A stretch of 64,000 nucleotides of DNA from positions 3,100,001 to 3,164,000 of the forward strand of contig NZ_CP116398.1 of the NCBI RefSeq assembly GCF_029643245.1, written 5' to 3'. Below, one piece after another: positions 14,428 through 23,457 of this stretch (its first letter is position 1; every line of letters starts with the position of its first letter). Position numbers and translations under genes: made by a program. The notes beneath the pieces were generated by a model. The model ran no database searches, had not been told where the DNA came from, and saw nothing but the letters and a program-made list of their open reading frames with translations. The stretch comes from Methylomonas sp. EFPC3. GTDB lineage: Bacteria; Pseudomonadota; Gammaproteobacteria; Methylococcales; Methylomonadaceae.

Positions 14428-16590
14428 ATGCGCATTTTATTGATCTCAACTGCCTTTTCGGGATTGACTCAACGCTTTTACACCGAACTCGACGACGCCG
14501 GTTACGACGTCTCGGTGGAATTGCATCACGGCAACGACGCGCAACTGACCGAAGGCGTGGAATTATTCAAACCGGATCTGATTCTTTGCCCTTACCTGAC
14601 CCGGCGCCTGCCGGAAAACATCTACCACAAATATCTCTGCCTGATCGTGCATCCCGGCATCAAAGGCGATCGCGGCCCGTCGTCGCTGGACTGGGCGATT
14701 CAGGAACGGCTGCCGGAATGGGGAGTAACGCTACTGGCCGCCGACCGGGAAATGGATACCGGCGCCATCTGGGCGACCAAATGTTTCCCGCTACGCCAAG
14801 CCAACAAGAGCAGCATATTCAATCGGGAAGTAGCGCAGTGCGCGGTGGATTGCCTGTGGGAAGCCATGACCTATCTGGATTCGGCCCATTTCCGGCCGGA
14901 ACCGCTGGATTACAACCGGGCCGATGTCAAAGGCCGGCTGCGGCCGGCAATAAAACAAGCCGATCGCCGTATCGACTGGAAACGGCACACGACCGCCGAA
15001 ATCCTGGCCAGAATCCATGCCGCCGACGGTAGCCCCGGCGTGCTGGACGAGCTCTACGGCCGGCCGTTTTACTTATACAACGCCACGGCCGGCGAACGCT
15101 GCGGCGGCAAACCCGGCGAAATCGTCGCGGTTGCCGACGGCGCGATTTGCCGCGCCACGCTCGACGGCTCAATCTGGATCGGCCACCTGAAACCCAAAAC
15201 CGGCGATGCCAGCGCAATCAAACTGCCGGCGGTAACCGCATTGGCCGATTTGCTGCCGGAACCGCCAGCCGGCCTGTCCGGCTGGTTCGGCAAAACCGTC
15301 AAACGCCACGAACCGGATTACACCCGGCCAGGCCGACAATATCCCTGGCAGGAAGTCTGGTACGAAATCGCCGGCCAGGCCGCCTATTTACATTTTCAGT
15401 TTCACAACGGCGGCATGTCCACCGAGCAATGCCGCTTGTTGTTGCGGGTTTATCAACACGTGGCGACGCTGGATGTGAAAGCCATCGTCTTGACCGGCGG
15501 CGAAGATTTCTGGTCCAACGGCATTCATTTAAACCTGATCGAGGCTGCGGCCAATCCGGCCGACGAATCCTGGGACAACATCAATGCGATCGACGACCTG
15601 ATCCGGCAGATCATTACCACCATGGACAAAATCACTGTCGCGGCGGTGGCCGGCAACGCCGGCGCAGGCGGCGCGATTCTGGCACTGGCGCCGGATAAAG
15701 TATTCGTTCGCGACGGCGTCGTCTTCAACCCGCACTACAAAAACATGGGCGAGTTGTACGGCTCCGAATATTGGACCTATTTATTGCCGAAGCGGGTCGG
15801 CCACGCCGCCGCGGCCGAATTGACCGAACGGCGCCTGCCGGTCAGCGCCCGCCGGGCCTGGCACCTGGGCATGATCGACAAGGTGCTCGACCGGCAGCAT
15901 GCGATCTTTGCCGCACAAATCCGCCATTCGGTAAACACCTTGATCGCCGACCCGGCCAATCTGCAGAAAATGCTGGCCGAAAAAGCCGCGGTCCGCTGCC
16001 GGGACGAAGCCATCAAACCGCTGGCGGCGTACCGGAAATTCGAGTTGGCGCAAATGTATGCCAACTTTTACGGCAGCGATGCCTACCATCAGGCCCGTAA
16101 AGCGTTCGTCTTCAAAAAAAGCGACGACAAAACCGCGGACTACCTCGCCAAACATCGCCAACCGGCCGGCGTGACCAAGGCGGTGCCCGGCAGCATGGCG
16201 CATTGCGTGTGGCAGGATTGTTATGCGATGGGCGACCCTCAAGTGGACAATCAACACCAAGACTTCTTCAAGATTGCCGACAAACTGCTGGCGGCCCGCA
16301 ACAAGGACGAACGGCTGGACTTGATGTTCGAGCTGTATCAGCACGTCAAGGAACATTTCGCCGAGGAAGAAGCGCTGATGAAAAAATCGGGTTTCCAGCA
16401 TTACCCCAACCACGCCAAGGAACACAATCTGATGCTGGAGAAGCTACTGGAAATGGACAAAAAAATTCAGCGCGACCAACTGGCTCCAACCGACCTGCCG
16501 GAATTCATCGAGCGCTGGACCAAGCACATCGTCAACTCCGACATGGCCTTCAGCCAACACTGGAAGGAGATGAACGTGTTCAGTGTTTAA
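14428..16590 (+). CDS. HoxX-like protein fused to a C-terminal bacteriohemerythrin domain
   Basis: 720 residues, about 150 longer than ordinary HoxX. Residues 1-285 are the formyl-THF transferase-like half (VHPGIKGDRGPSSLDWA at 74-90, EMDTGAIWA at 108-116). Residues 305-565 are the enoyl-CoA hydratase/crotonase-like half (VLTGGEDFWSNGIHLN at 354-369, AGNAGAGGAILAL at 408-420, FNPHYKNMGELYGSEYWTY at 433-451). HoxX is known to make CO from formyl-CoA, derived from a formyl-folate, for the active site of [NiFe]-hydrogenases in air. Residues 590-720 form a complete hemerythrin: H610, H643, E647, H658, H662, H700 and D705 reproduce all seven diiron ligands with the family spacing. AGGAGAA precedes the ATG. 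No hydrogenase genes are in the window. The protein is presumably cytoplasmic. Confidence 0.9.
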   Translation: MRILLISTAFSGLTQRFYTELDDAGYDVSVELHHGNDAQLTEGVELFKPDLILCPYLTRRLPENIYHKYLCLIVHPGIKGDRGPSSLDWAIQERLPEWGVTLLAADREMDTGAIWATKCFPLRQANKSSIFNREVAQCAVDCLWEAMTYLDSAHFRPEPLDYNRADVKGRLRPAIKQADRRIDWKRHTTAEILARIHAADGSPGVLDELYGRPFYLYNATAGERCGGKPGEIVAVADGAICRATLDGSIWIGHLKPKTGDASAIKLPAVTALADLLPEPPAGLSGWFGKTVKRHEPDYTRPGRQYPWQEVWYEIAGQAAYLHFQFHNGGMSTEQCRLLLRVYQHVATLDVKAIVLTGGEDFWSNGIHLNLIEAAANPADESWDNINAIDDLIRQIITTMDKITVAAVAGNAGAGGAILALAPDKVFVRDGVVFNPHYKNMGELYGSEYWTYLLPKRVGHAAAAELTERRLPVSARRAWHLGMIDKVLDRQHAIFAAQIRHSVNTLIADPANLQKMLAEKAAVRCRDEAIKPLAAYRKFELAQMYANFYGSDAYHQARKAFVFKKSDDKTADYLAKHRQPAGVTKAVPGSMAHCVWQDCYAMGDPQVDNQHQDFFKIADKLLAARNKDERLDLMFELYQHVKEHFAEEEALMKKSGFQHYPNHAKEHNLMLEKLLEMDKKIQRDQLAPTDLPEFIERWTKHIVNSDMAFSQHWKEMNVFSV

Positions 16591-16614
16591 CCGTTTGTTT
16601 GGCAAGAGTGACTT

Positions 16615-17610
16615 TCACCCCAAATGCCCGCAAATCGCGTCCATCACCCAGTTGGTTCTGGCCGCGGTTTCGCCGGTGGACGACGCGCAGCCCTGGCCGC
16701 GTAATTCGGCGACAATCGCTTCGATCAGGTGCAACTGGATGTTTTCCGGATTGGGCGGCAGAAATTGCCGGGTTCCGGCCGCGTTTTCCAGCACGATCGG
16801 AGTAAAGGCGAAACTGGAAAAACTTAGCGCACCGGCGCTGCCCAGAATTTCGACGCTGTCGGCCCGGCTGGTTTCGGCGGCGGCAAAACACCAAAAACCG
16901 GAGCCGATTGCGCCGTTGGCAAAGCGAAACGCCGCGGCAACGGTATCTTCTGCCCGGTAAAGCCCACCGCGATTGGCGCAATGGCCGGTGACGTCGACGA
17001 TCGGACCCAAAATGAAATCCAGCGCGTCCAGTGTATGGCAGGCCAGATCGTAAAAATAGCCGCCGCCGGCGATATCCGGATTAACCCGCCAGGGCAATTG
17101 CTCCGGATTGCGGTCGGCCGGGCGCGGGGTTTGCACCAAACGGATGTTGACCGCCAATACCGAGCCGATCGCGGCGGCGTCGATCAGGGCCTTGACCTGC
17201 AAGAAGTAGGGCAACGCGCGGCGGTAATAGGCCACGAACAGCGGCAATCCGGCGGCGCGGGCGGTTTGGTTCATCACCAGACAATCGGCATAACGGCAGG
17301 CCATCGGCTTTTCCACGTAAACCGGCTTACCGGCGCGCAAGGCTTGCAGCGCATATTCGGCATGGCTGGACGGCGGTGTCGCGATATACACGGCATTGAC
17401 TGCCGGATCGGCTATCAGCTTTTTCGCATCCGCGTACCAGCGCGGCACGCCGTGGCGCGCCGCATAATCCGCCGCTTTCTCGACGCTACGGCCCATCACC
17501 GCGACCAGTCGGGAATGGGCGACCTTGTTGAAAGCCGGCGCACTTTTTCGTTCGGTGACCGCGCCGCAGCCGATCATGCCCCAGCGGACTTCGTCGAGTC
17601 GGATTGCCAT
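16615..17610 (-). CDS. Gfo/Idh/MocA-family NAD(P)-dependent oxidoreductase
   Basis: 331 residues. The N-terminal Rossmann motif is WGMIGCGAVTERKSAPAF (residues 10-27). The family VYVEKPMA motif, with its catalytic Lys, lies at about residues 95-102, and DLACHTLDALDFI, with the conserved His, at about 190. The C-terminal alpha/beta substrate domain is complete. It is convergent with the HoxX fusion gene (24 bases apart) and starts 25 bases after the stop of the GFA protein gene, with which it may form an operon. The substrate, probably a sugar or cyclitol, cannot be read from sequence. Confidence 0.88.
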   Translation of the reverse strand: MAIRLDEVRWGMIGCGAVTERKSAPAFNKVAHSRLVAVMGRSVEKAADYAARHGVPRWYADAKKLIADPAVNAVYIATPPSSHAEYALQALRAGKPVYVEKPMACRYADCLVMNQTARAAGLPLFVAYYRRALPYFLQVKALIDAAAIGSVLAVNIRLVQTPRPADRNPEQLPWRVNPDIAGGGYFYDLACHTLDALDFILGPIVDVTGHCANRGGLYRAEDTVAAAFRFANGAIGSGFWCFAAAETSRADSVEILGSAGALSFSSFAFTPIVLENAAGTRQFLPPNPENIQLHLIEAIVAELRGQGCASSTGETAARTNWVMDAICGHLG

Positions 17611-17635
17611 CGGCTTGAAATCGCGAACAGATGGC

Positions 17636-18049
17636 TCAGGTCGGGTACGTGGCGTAGCGCGGCAAATCGTCGCCGGCGCAAGACCAGTCGGCTCTTGAAT
17701 CCCAGAAAATCCGGGCTTGCGGCTGGATCGGCGCGTCGTCGTCCAAGGTGCCGGCCGGAATCAATACCGCGGCCAATTCCGGCACGAAACGGGCCACGGC
17801 GCAGCCGCATTCGCTGCAAAACTGGCGGGCAAAGCGCTGCGCTTCGGGTACTTTGTAACGTTTCAGCAAGGACTCGCCTTGGATAAAGCTCAAGCTGGCG
17901 TTGCCGAGGAATAGATTGCTGGCATGGCCGCTACCGGAGGCTTTGCGGCAGCGTTGGCAGTGGCAGTGGTAAAAGCGTTGCGGTTCGCCGCGGACTTGAA
18001 ACTTTACGGCGCCGCACAAGCAACTGCCGTTTAACGTGGTTTCCGACAT
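17636..18049 (-). CDS. GFA-family (CENP-V/GFA domain) zinc protein
   Basis: The start is set at the ATG at 18049, preceded by AGGAGG, giving 137 residues. The zinc pattern of the Mss4-like GFA fold is complete: CLCGAVKF near residue 10, CHCQRCRKASGSGH near residue 30, and CSECGC near residue 80. Members are often named glutathione-dependent formaldehyde-activating enzymes, but that activity is proven for few of them. In a probable methylotroph a formaldehyde-related role is tempting but unproven. Confidence 0.88.
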   Translation of the reverse strand: MSETTLNGSCLCGAVKFQVRGEPQRFYHCHCQRCRKASGSGHASNLFLGNASLSFIQGESLLKRYKVPEAQRFARQFCSECGCAVARFVPELAAVLIPAGTLDDDAPIQPQARIFWDSRADWSCAGDDLPRYATYPT

Positions 18050-18277
18050 GGGGCCTCCTGTTTTGTCGATAGCCGCAAACGCCGCGCCGGCCGATTGCTG
18101 CGGGTGGTGAATCGATTGCAGCATGCACCGGCAGCCGTTGCGCCGTCAAGCCGCGGCGCGGTCGGCGCCATCGGCCGGAAAAAAATCGTCGACAGTACTG
18201 AGGGAAACGTCCGCTGGCTCGTCTTCATTGCAGCTTCAAGGTTTGAGGCATCTTTCGTATCGATTCAGGAGATAGCA

Positions 18278-20806
18278 ATGGCCAGCCGAAACAGCCGCAG
18301 TTTGCGCGGCGTATTCCGTCCTTCCCCGTTTATATCACGGACGCTGCCGTTGGCGGCGTTGGCGCTCGCCAGCATGCCGCCGGCATTTGCCGCCGAGCGG
18401 ACCCTGGGGTTCGACATCCCGCCGCAGGCTTTGGCATCGGCGTTGAACGCGTTTGCCGACGCCAGCGGCATGGCGCTGAGTTATCCGGCGGAACTGGCGG
18501 CTGGCCTGCAATCGCCGGGCGTGAAAGGCCAGTACACACCGCAGCAGGCGCTGCAAAGGCTATTGTCCGCTTCCGGGCTGACGCCGCGTACGACGGCAAA
18601 CGGCAGCGTCACGCTGGAAAGAGCGCAGAGTTCGCAAGCCGACGTTTCGACCTTGTCGGCCGTAACGGTCTCCGGTTCCCGCAGTTACGGCGCGAGCGAT
18701 CCTTACAGCAAGGACTATGCTGTCGATAAGTCCTTCGCCGCGACCAAAACCAATACCCCGATTTTCGAAACGCCGACCTCGATCCAGGTCGTATCGCGAG
18801 CGGTGATGGACGACCAAAAAACCACCCGGATCAAGGATGCGCTGGAGAACGTCAGCGGCGTGCGCGCCAATCCTTCTCTCGGCGGCGGGACCGGCTTCAT
18901 CATCCGCGGCTTCCGCAACGCCAACGTCTACCGCAACGGCCTGATGGCCAGCGAAGCCTTTTTCGGCGACTTTGACGCCGCCAATCTGGAAAACATCGAG
19001 GTCGTCAAAGGCCCCGCCCAACTTTACGGCCGTACCGAGCCGGGCGGCATGATCAATCTGACCACCAAACGTGGCCTGGACACCGCGTACTACTCGCTGG
19101 AACAGCAGTTCGGTAATTACGACCATTACCGGACGCAATGGGATGCCGGCGGGCCGCTGACAGCGGATAAGTCGCTGGTCTACCGCTTCTCCGGCGCCTA
19201 CCAGAGCAACGGCTCGTTCCGGGATTTCGTCTCGGTGGACCGGATGGTATTCAATCCCAGCATTACCTGGCGGCCCAGCGATGCCACCGATCTGACATTG
19301 GATATCGAGGGCACCGATAAAACCGCTCCGGCCGACTTCGGTATTCCGGTAATCGGCAATCGGCCGGCGGCAATACCGATCAGTCGCAATCTGGGCGATC
19401 CGAACACGCCGGTGGGCGAGCAATCCGGCGTCAAAATCGGTACCGAAATCAACCACCGCTTCAATAAGGATTGGGCCATTCACAACCGCTTTCTGGCCAG
19501 TCTGGCGGAGGGCGGCACGACCTTTGTCAATCCGGGACCGGCGTTTAACGCAGCCGCCGCGCTGAACCAGACCACCGGACTGATGCAGCGCAATATTTTT
19601 CGGCAAATGACCGAACAGGAGCATTACGCGGCCAACCTGGATATCACCGGCAAATTTCAAACCGGCGAGTTGAAGCACGACCTGTTACTCGGATTCGATT
19701 TTTATCGCACGTTCAACAAGTACGGCGGCGACGGTCGTTGGAAGAGCGCGGATCCGGCACTGGCAATCAATATCTACGATCCTTACCCGAGTTACGGTAT
19801 ACCCCAAGCGACGTTCGACAATGCCTTTGCCACGGTCGGCGACACCTTCGGCACTGCTACGAATGGCGGCATCGGTAACCGGGCCTTGATTTACAACGGC
19901 TGGTACGGCGTGTATTTTCAGGACCAAATCACATTGTGGGATAAGCTGCACATCATGGGCGGCGGCCGTTACGACTGGACCGAGACCGGGCGCGGCAACG
20001 GTTTCGATTTCGCGACTGCCGAAAGCCGGGTCAACGCCTTTAAACGGGAGGATCAGGGTTTCAGTCCCAAAGTCGGCATTGCCTACGAATTGTTCGACGA
20101 ATTGAACCTGTACGGCAACTGGACCACCTCGTTCGGCGCCAATAACGCGCCCGGCGCCGACGGCAGAACCTTCGACCCGCAGATCGGCGAACAATTCGAG
20201 GCCGGTATCAAGACTCGCTTGTTCGACCAACGCTTGTTGGCGACCTTGGCCTATTTCCATTTGGAAAAAGACAATATTCTGGTCAACGATTTGAGCACGC
20301 CGGACCCGTTTGACAAAATCGCGAATCTGCAGCGCAGCCAGGGCATCGAGTTAGACGTAACCGGTTACTTGAGCAACGATTTCAGTCTGATTGGCAGTTA
20401 TGCCTTTACCGATGCCAGAATTCTCAAGGATTACGGTGGCACTACCCGCGGTAACCGTTTGAACAACGTACCGGAACATTCCGGTAGTTTGTGGTTACGC
20501 TACGACGCCAACGGCTATGCCGCCAAAGACGGCTTCAGCGCCGGCCTCGGCGGGGTTGCCGCCGGACAGCGCGAGGGCGACAATGCCAACAGTTTCCAGA
20601 TGCCGGGCTACGTGCGGATGGATGCGTTTTTGGCGTATAAACACAAAATCGGCGGTTCCAGGATTACCGCCCAATTCAACATTCGCAATTTACTGGATAA
20701 GAAATATTACGAATCCACTGATCCCGATTCCAACGTCGCGCCAGCGCTGGGCGTTTATCCGGGCGCACCGCTGACCGCGGTCGGCTCGATTCGGGTGGAA
20801 TATTAA
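18278..20806 (+). CDS. TonB-dependent receptor with STN domain
   Basis: The start is set at the ATG at 18278 with AGGAGA upstream, giving 842 residues; an open frame before it is non-coding. A signal peptide (LPLAALALASMPPAFAAERT) is followed by the STN domain (FDIPPQALASALNAFADASG, QQALQRLLSASGL). The plug follows (TPIFETPTSIQVVSRAVMDD, GPAQLYGRTEPGGMINLTTK), and the barrel ends ..GSIRVEY. No fecI/fecR pair lies beside it, so its signal may go to FecR at 11068-12027 or a distant one. The downstream sialidase-like gene follows after 26 bases and is likely co-transcribed. The remnant at 12877-13117 came from a close paralogue. Confidence 0.9.
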   Translation: MASRNSRSLRGVFRPSPFISRTLPLAALALASMPPAFAAERTLGFDIPPQALASALNAFADASGMALSYPAELAAGLQSPGVKGQYTPQQALQRLLSASGLTPRTTANGSVTLERAQSSQADVSTLSAVTVSGSRSYGASDPYSKDYAVDKSFAATKTNTPIFETPTSIQVVSRAVMDDQKTTRIKDALENVSGVRANPSLGGGTGFIIRGFRNANVYRNGLMASEAFFGDFDAANLENIEVVKGPAQLYGRTEPGGMINLTTKRGLDTAYYSLEQQFGNYDHYRTQWDAGGPLTADKSLVYRFSGAYQSNGSFRDFVSVDRMVFNPSITWRPSDATDLTLDIEGTDKTAPADFGIPVIGNRPAAIPISRNLGDPNTPVGEQSGVKIGTEINHRFNKDWAIHNRFLASLAEGGTTFVNPGPAFNAAAALNQTTGLMQRNIFRQMTEQEHYAANLDITGKFQTGELKHDLLLGFDFYRTFNKYGGDGRWKSADPALAINIYDPYPSYGIPQATFDNAFATVGDTFGTATNGGIGNRALIYNGWYGVYFQDQITLWDKLHIMGGGRYDWTETGRGNGFDFATAESRVNAFKREDQGFSPKVGIAYELFDELNLYGNWTTSFGANNAPGADGRTFDPQIGEQFEAGIKTRLFDQRLLATLAYFHLEKDNILVNDLSTPDPFDKIANLQRSQGIELDVTGYLSNDFSLIGSYAFTDARILKDYGGTTRGNRLNNVPEHSGSLWLRYDANGYAAKDGFSAGLGGVAAGQREGDNANSFQMPGYVRMDAFLAYKHKIGGSRITAQFNIRNLLDKKYYESTDPDSNVAPALGVYPGAPLTAVGSIRVEY

Positions 20807-20832
20807 TCCGGCAGCGATACGAGGCACAAGGT

Positions 20833-22056
20833 ATGAACATATTGAAGCGGGCGGAAACAACCCAATTTGCAGTCCTGGTTTTGCTGGCGAGCGCTAGTTC
20901 AGCCGCCTGCGCCGACCGGCCGATGCCGTGGCGGGAACTGGCAGTACCGGCGACCGAGAATAGCCAACAACACCATCTGGAAAAAACCGCGACGGGCGAA
21001 CTGATCCTGAGTTGGGTGGAGACCGAAGGTCCGACCAACACTGCAAAATTCGCGGTGCTGGAGAAATCGGGTTGGAGCCTGCCGTTAACGGTAACCCGCG
21101 AGGACGGCAAACTGGCCGATCCGCCGGTGGTGCTGGGTTTGAGCGACGGCAGTCTGGCCGCGGCCTGGATGCCGTACCCGAAGGAATCCGCGGACCGCTA
21201 CGCGAGCGATATTTACGTTGCGCGCTCGATCGACGGCGGCCTGAGCTGGAGCGCGCCGCTGAAACCTTACGGCGAGGCGGCGCGGATCTACGACGCGCAA
21301 ATGTCGCTGGCGGCTCTGCCGGGCGCGCGTCTGGCGTTGGTCTGGACCGATATGCGCTTCGCCAGCCACGCTCCGGACGCCGATAAAAAAGTCAACCGTT
21401 ACCAGTTGATGTCGACGGTGGTCGACAAAGAGTGGCAGGCCAGCCCCGAGCGGATTCTGGACAACGACGTTTGTTCCTGCTGCCGCAGCTACACCGCGGC
21501 GCTGGGCGAACGCTTGCTGACGGTGTACCGCGACCATGCCGCCGGCGAAATCCGCGATATCAGCGCAGTGCGCTGGCAACCGGTTGACGCAACGCCCCAA
21601 ATCGGCGGCGTCCACGCCGACGGCTGGGTGATCGGCGGTTGCCCGAGCAACGGGCCGTCGGTCGATCTGGCGCCGGCCAATGCTGTGGTGGCCTGGTTCA
21701 GCGCCGCCGACGGCAAGGGCCGGGTCAAGGCGGCGTTCTCGCACGACGGTGGCGAAACGTTCCAGGCGCCTATCGAATTGGATGCCGACGCCAGCGGTTA
21801 CGCCAACGCCTTGTTGCTGGAAGACGGTTCGGCACTGGTCAGTTGGCGCGGCCGGCAGGGGCCGGACGACGAGTTACGCGTCGCCAGGCTCGGCGAGGAC
21901 GGTAAAATCAGCCGGCGCACCACGCTCTACCGCGGCGGCTTTCCGAAATGGCCCAGCAAGTATCTGGCGACGCAAGTAATCGGCAACCAAGCCTACGTGG
22001 CCTGGACCGATCCGGCTCTGAAGCGGGTACGACTGGCCGTGGTCGAATTGAATTGA
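20833..22056 (+). CDS. Exported sialidase-like beta-propeller protein with a Cys-rich motif
   Basis: 407 residues. A signal peptide with a hydrophobic core (FAVLVLLASASSAACA) precedes a BNR/Asp-box beta-propeller (SIDGGLSWS at 132-140, SHDGGETFQ further on). A compact cysteine cluster DVCSCC lies at 212-217 and a further Cys in GWVIGGCPSNGPS at 270. YRDHAAGEIRDISAVRW (232-248) is a conserved segment of this subgroup. The canonical sialidase catalytic set is not evident, so enzymatic sialidase activity is unlikely. The cysteines and its position 26 bases behind a TonB receptor suggest metal binding or delivery. That role is inference. Confidence 0.7.
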   Translation: MNILKRAETTQFAVLVLLASASSAACADRPMPWRELAVPATENSQQHHLEKTATGELILSWVETEGPTNTAKFAVLEKSGWSLPLTVTREDGKLADPPVVLGLSDGSLAAAWMPYPKESADRYASDIYVARSIDGGLSWSAPLKPYGEAARIYDAQMSLAALPGARLALVWTDMRFASHAPDADKKVNRYQLMSTVVDKEWQASPERILDNDVCSCCRSYTAALGERLLTVYRDHAAGEIRDISAVRWQPVDATPQIGGVHADGWVIGGCPSNGPSVDLAPANAVVAWFSAADGKGRVKAAFSHDGGETFQAPIELDADASGYANALLLEDGSALVSWRGRQGPDDELRVARLGEDGKISRRTTLYRGGFPKWPSKYLATQVIGNQAYVAWTDPALKRVRLAVVELN

Positions 22057-22088
22057 GCCGGCTGCTCCGAGGTTACGCTTCGGCTAAA

Positions 22089-22445
22089 TCACGACCCCGG
22101 CAAACCGCCCAGTTCGATCAACGGCCGGACCTCTACAGTGCCCTTGCGCGCCATCGGGATGCGTTCCGCGGCGGCCAGGGCTTGATCCAGGTCAGGCACG
22201 TCAATCAGGTAATAGCCGCCGAGTTGCTCGCGGGTTTCGGCAAACGGACCGTCCGTAACCAAAAGCTTGCCGTCCCGCACCCGGACGCTGGTCGCCAGCG
22301 CGGTCGGTTGCAACGGGCTGGCGGCGACGAATTGGCCTTTGGCCGCCAAATCCTGCGCCAGTTGGCGCGATTCGTCGTAACAGGCTTGGCGTTCGGCTTC
22401 GGCCAGGTTTTGTTCTTCAAAATAGATCAATAGCAGGTATTTCAA
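22089..22445 (-). CDS. YCII-related (DGPF-domain) protein
   Basis: The start is the TTG at 22445 behind AAGGAGG, giving 118 residues (KYLLLIYFEEQNLAEAE ... VTDGPFAETREQLGGYYLID ... GTVEVRPL). This is a ferredoxin-like small fold with the hallmark DGPF. It is the last gene of a four-gene leftward cluster with AHSA1 and VOC proteins, 14 bases after the AHSA1 gene. Such clusters often accompany ECF sigma factors; their chemistry is not established. Confidence 0.85.
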   Translation of the reverse strand: MKYLLLIYFEEQNLAEAERQACYDESRQLAQDLAAKGQFVAASPLQPTALATSVRVRDGKLLVTDGPFAETREQLGGYYLIDVPDLDQALAAAERIPMARKGTVEVRPLIELGGLPGS

Positions 22446-22459
22446 GTTACCTCCTTCGC

Positions 22460-22957
22460 TTAGCGATTCTTCAGATAAGCCAGCATTTGCTCCAGCGCCT
22501 TGCCCCAGCCTTCCTCGAAGCCCAGCGCCGCGTGTTGCTCGCGGCCGGCGGGGTCGGCGTGCAGTACGGTGGCTCGATACAACGTGCCTTGCGGGTGGTC
22601 GCTCAACTCGATGATGCCGGTCATCGCAAAATCGCCGCAGGCTGCGGCATTGTCGGAGCCGAACGGTTTGGGCCGGAAGCCGGGCAGCAGCGTATTGGTC
22701 CAGACCAGACGCTGGTGTTCGACTATTTCCAGGTAGCAGCCGGCATGCGGAAACTCGGCGCCTTCCGGCGAGCGCATCGTGGTCAAAAAGGCGCCGCCGG
22801 GTTTCAAGTCGATTTCGCAGGCTACGGTCTGCCACGGCAGCGGGCAAAACCAAGGCATCAGGTGCTCCGGCACGGTCCAGGCCTGCCAGATTTGTGCTCT
22901 GGGCAGGTCGACGCTACGTTCGAATACCAGGTCGAGTTGCGGGTCGAATAAGGTCAT
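22460..22957 (-). CDS. SRPBCC / AHSA1-domain protein
   Basis: 165 residues of the START-like fold. The opening ERSVDLPRAQIWQAWTVPEH and the WFCPLPW, GGAFLTTMRSPEG and FEEGWGKALEQMLAYL segments are typical of Hsp90-ATPase-activator-homologue (AHSA1-like) proteins. It lies between the YCII and VOC genes, 22 bases after the VOC stop. It probably binds a hydrophobic ligand; the ligand is unknown. Confidence 0.85.
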   Translation of the reverse strand: MTLFDPQLDLVFERSVDLPRAQIWQAWTVPEHLMPWFCPLPWQTVACEIDLKPGGAFLTTMRSPEGAEFPHAGCYLEIVEHQRLVWTNTLLPGFRPKPFGSDNAAACGDFAMTGIIELSDHPQGTLYRATVLHADPAGREQHAALGFEEGWGKALEQMLAYLKNR

Positions 22958-22979
22958 TTGCTGTCTCCTAAAAATAAAG

Positions 22980-23450
22980 TCAGGCCGCGGCGGCCTGTTC
23001 CAACGCGGCGATATCGATCTTGCGCATTTGCAGCATCGCTTGCATCACCCGCCCGGCCTTGGCCGGATCGGGATCGCCGAGCAAGCGGCCGAGCGCGGTC
23101 GGTACGATTTGCCAAGGTACGCCGAAGCGGTCGGCCAACCAGCCGCATTGGTTGGGTTGGCCGCCCTCGGACAGTTTGTCCCAGTAGTAGTCGACTTCGT
23201 CCTGGGTTTCGCAATTGACGACAAACGATACCGCTTGATTGAAACCGAATGCCGGGCCGCCGTTCAACGCGACGAATTCCTGGCCGTTCAGGACAAAGCC
23301 GGCGGTCATCAGCGTGCCTTCCGGCAATGGCGCGCCGGCCGGGTAACGGCTGAGGTTCAGGACTTTGCCGTCCTTGAATACCGACAGGTAGAAATTCATG
23401 GCCGGTTCGGCCTGGTCGTCAAACCAGAGACACGGGGTAATCGTTGCCAT
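22980..23450 (-). CDS. VOC-family protein, PhnB-like
   Basis: The start is set at the ATG at 23450 (MATITPCLWFDDQAEPAMNF), giving 156 residues. The PhnB/3-demethylubiquinone-methyltransferase-like signature is present (NGQEFVALNGGPAFGF, then QCGWLADRFGVPWQIVP). It starts 7 bases after the second VOC gene stop. These proteins are metal-dependent or degenerate glyoxalase-fold proteins; the activity is not predicted. Confidence 0.85.
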   Translation of the reverse strand: MATITPCLWFDDQAEPAMNFYLSVFKDGKVLNLSRYPAGAPLPEGTLMTAGFVLNGQEFVALNGGPAFGFNQAVSFVVNCETQDEVDYYWDKLSEGGQPNQCGWLADRFGVPWQIVPTALGRLLGDPDPAKAGRVMQAMLQMRKIDIAALEQAAAA

Positions 23451-23457
23451 GGTTGCC

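Noticed and set aside
20833..22056. True sialidase
   Set aside because: Asp-box repeats are present but the catalytic Arg triad, Tyr and Glu arrangement could not be made out, and the Cys cluster points to another role.
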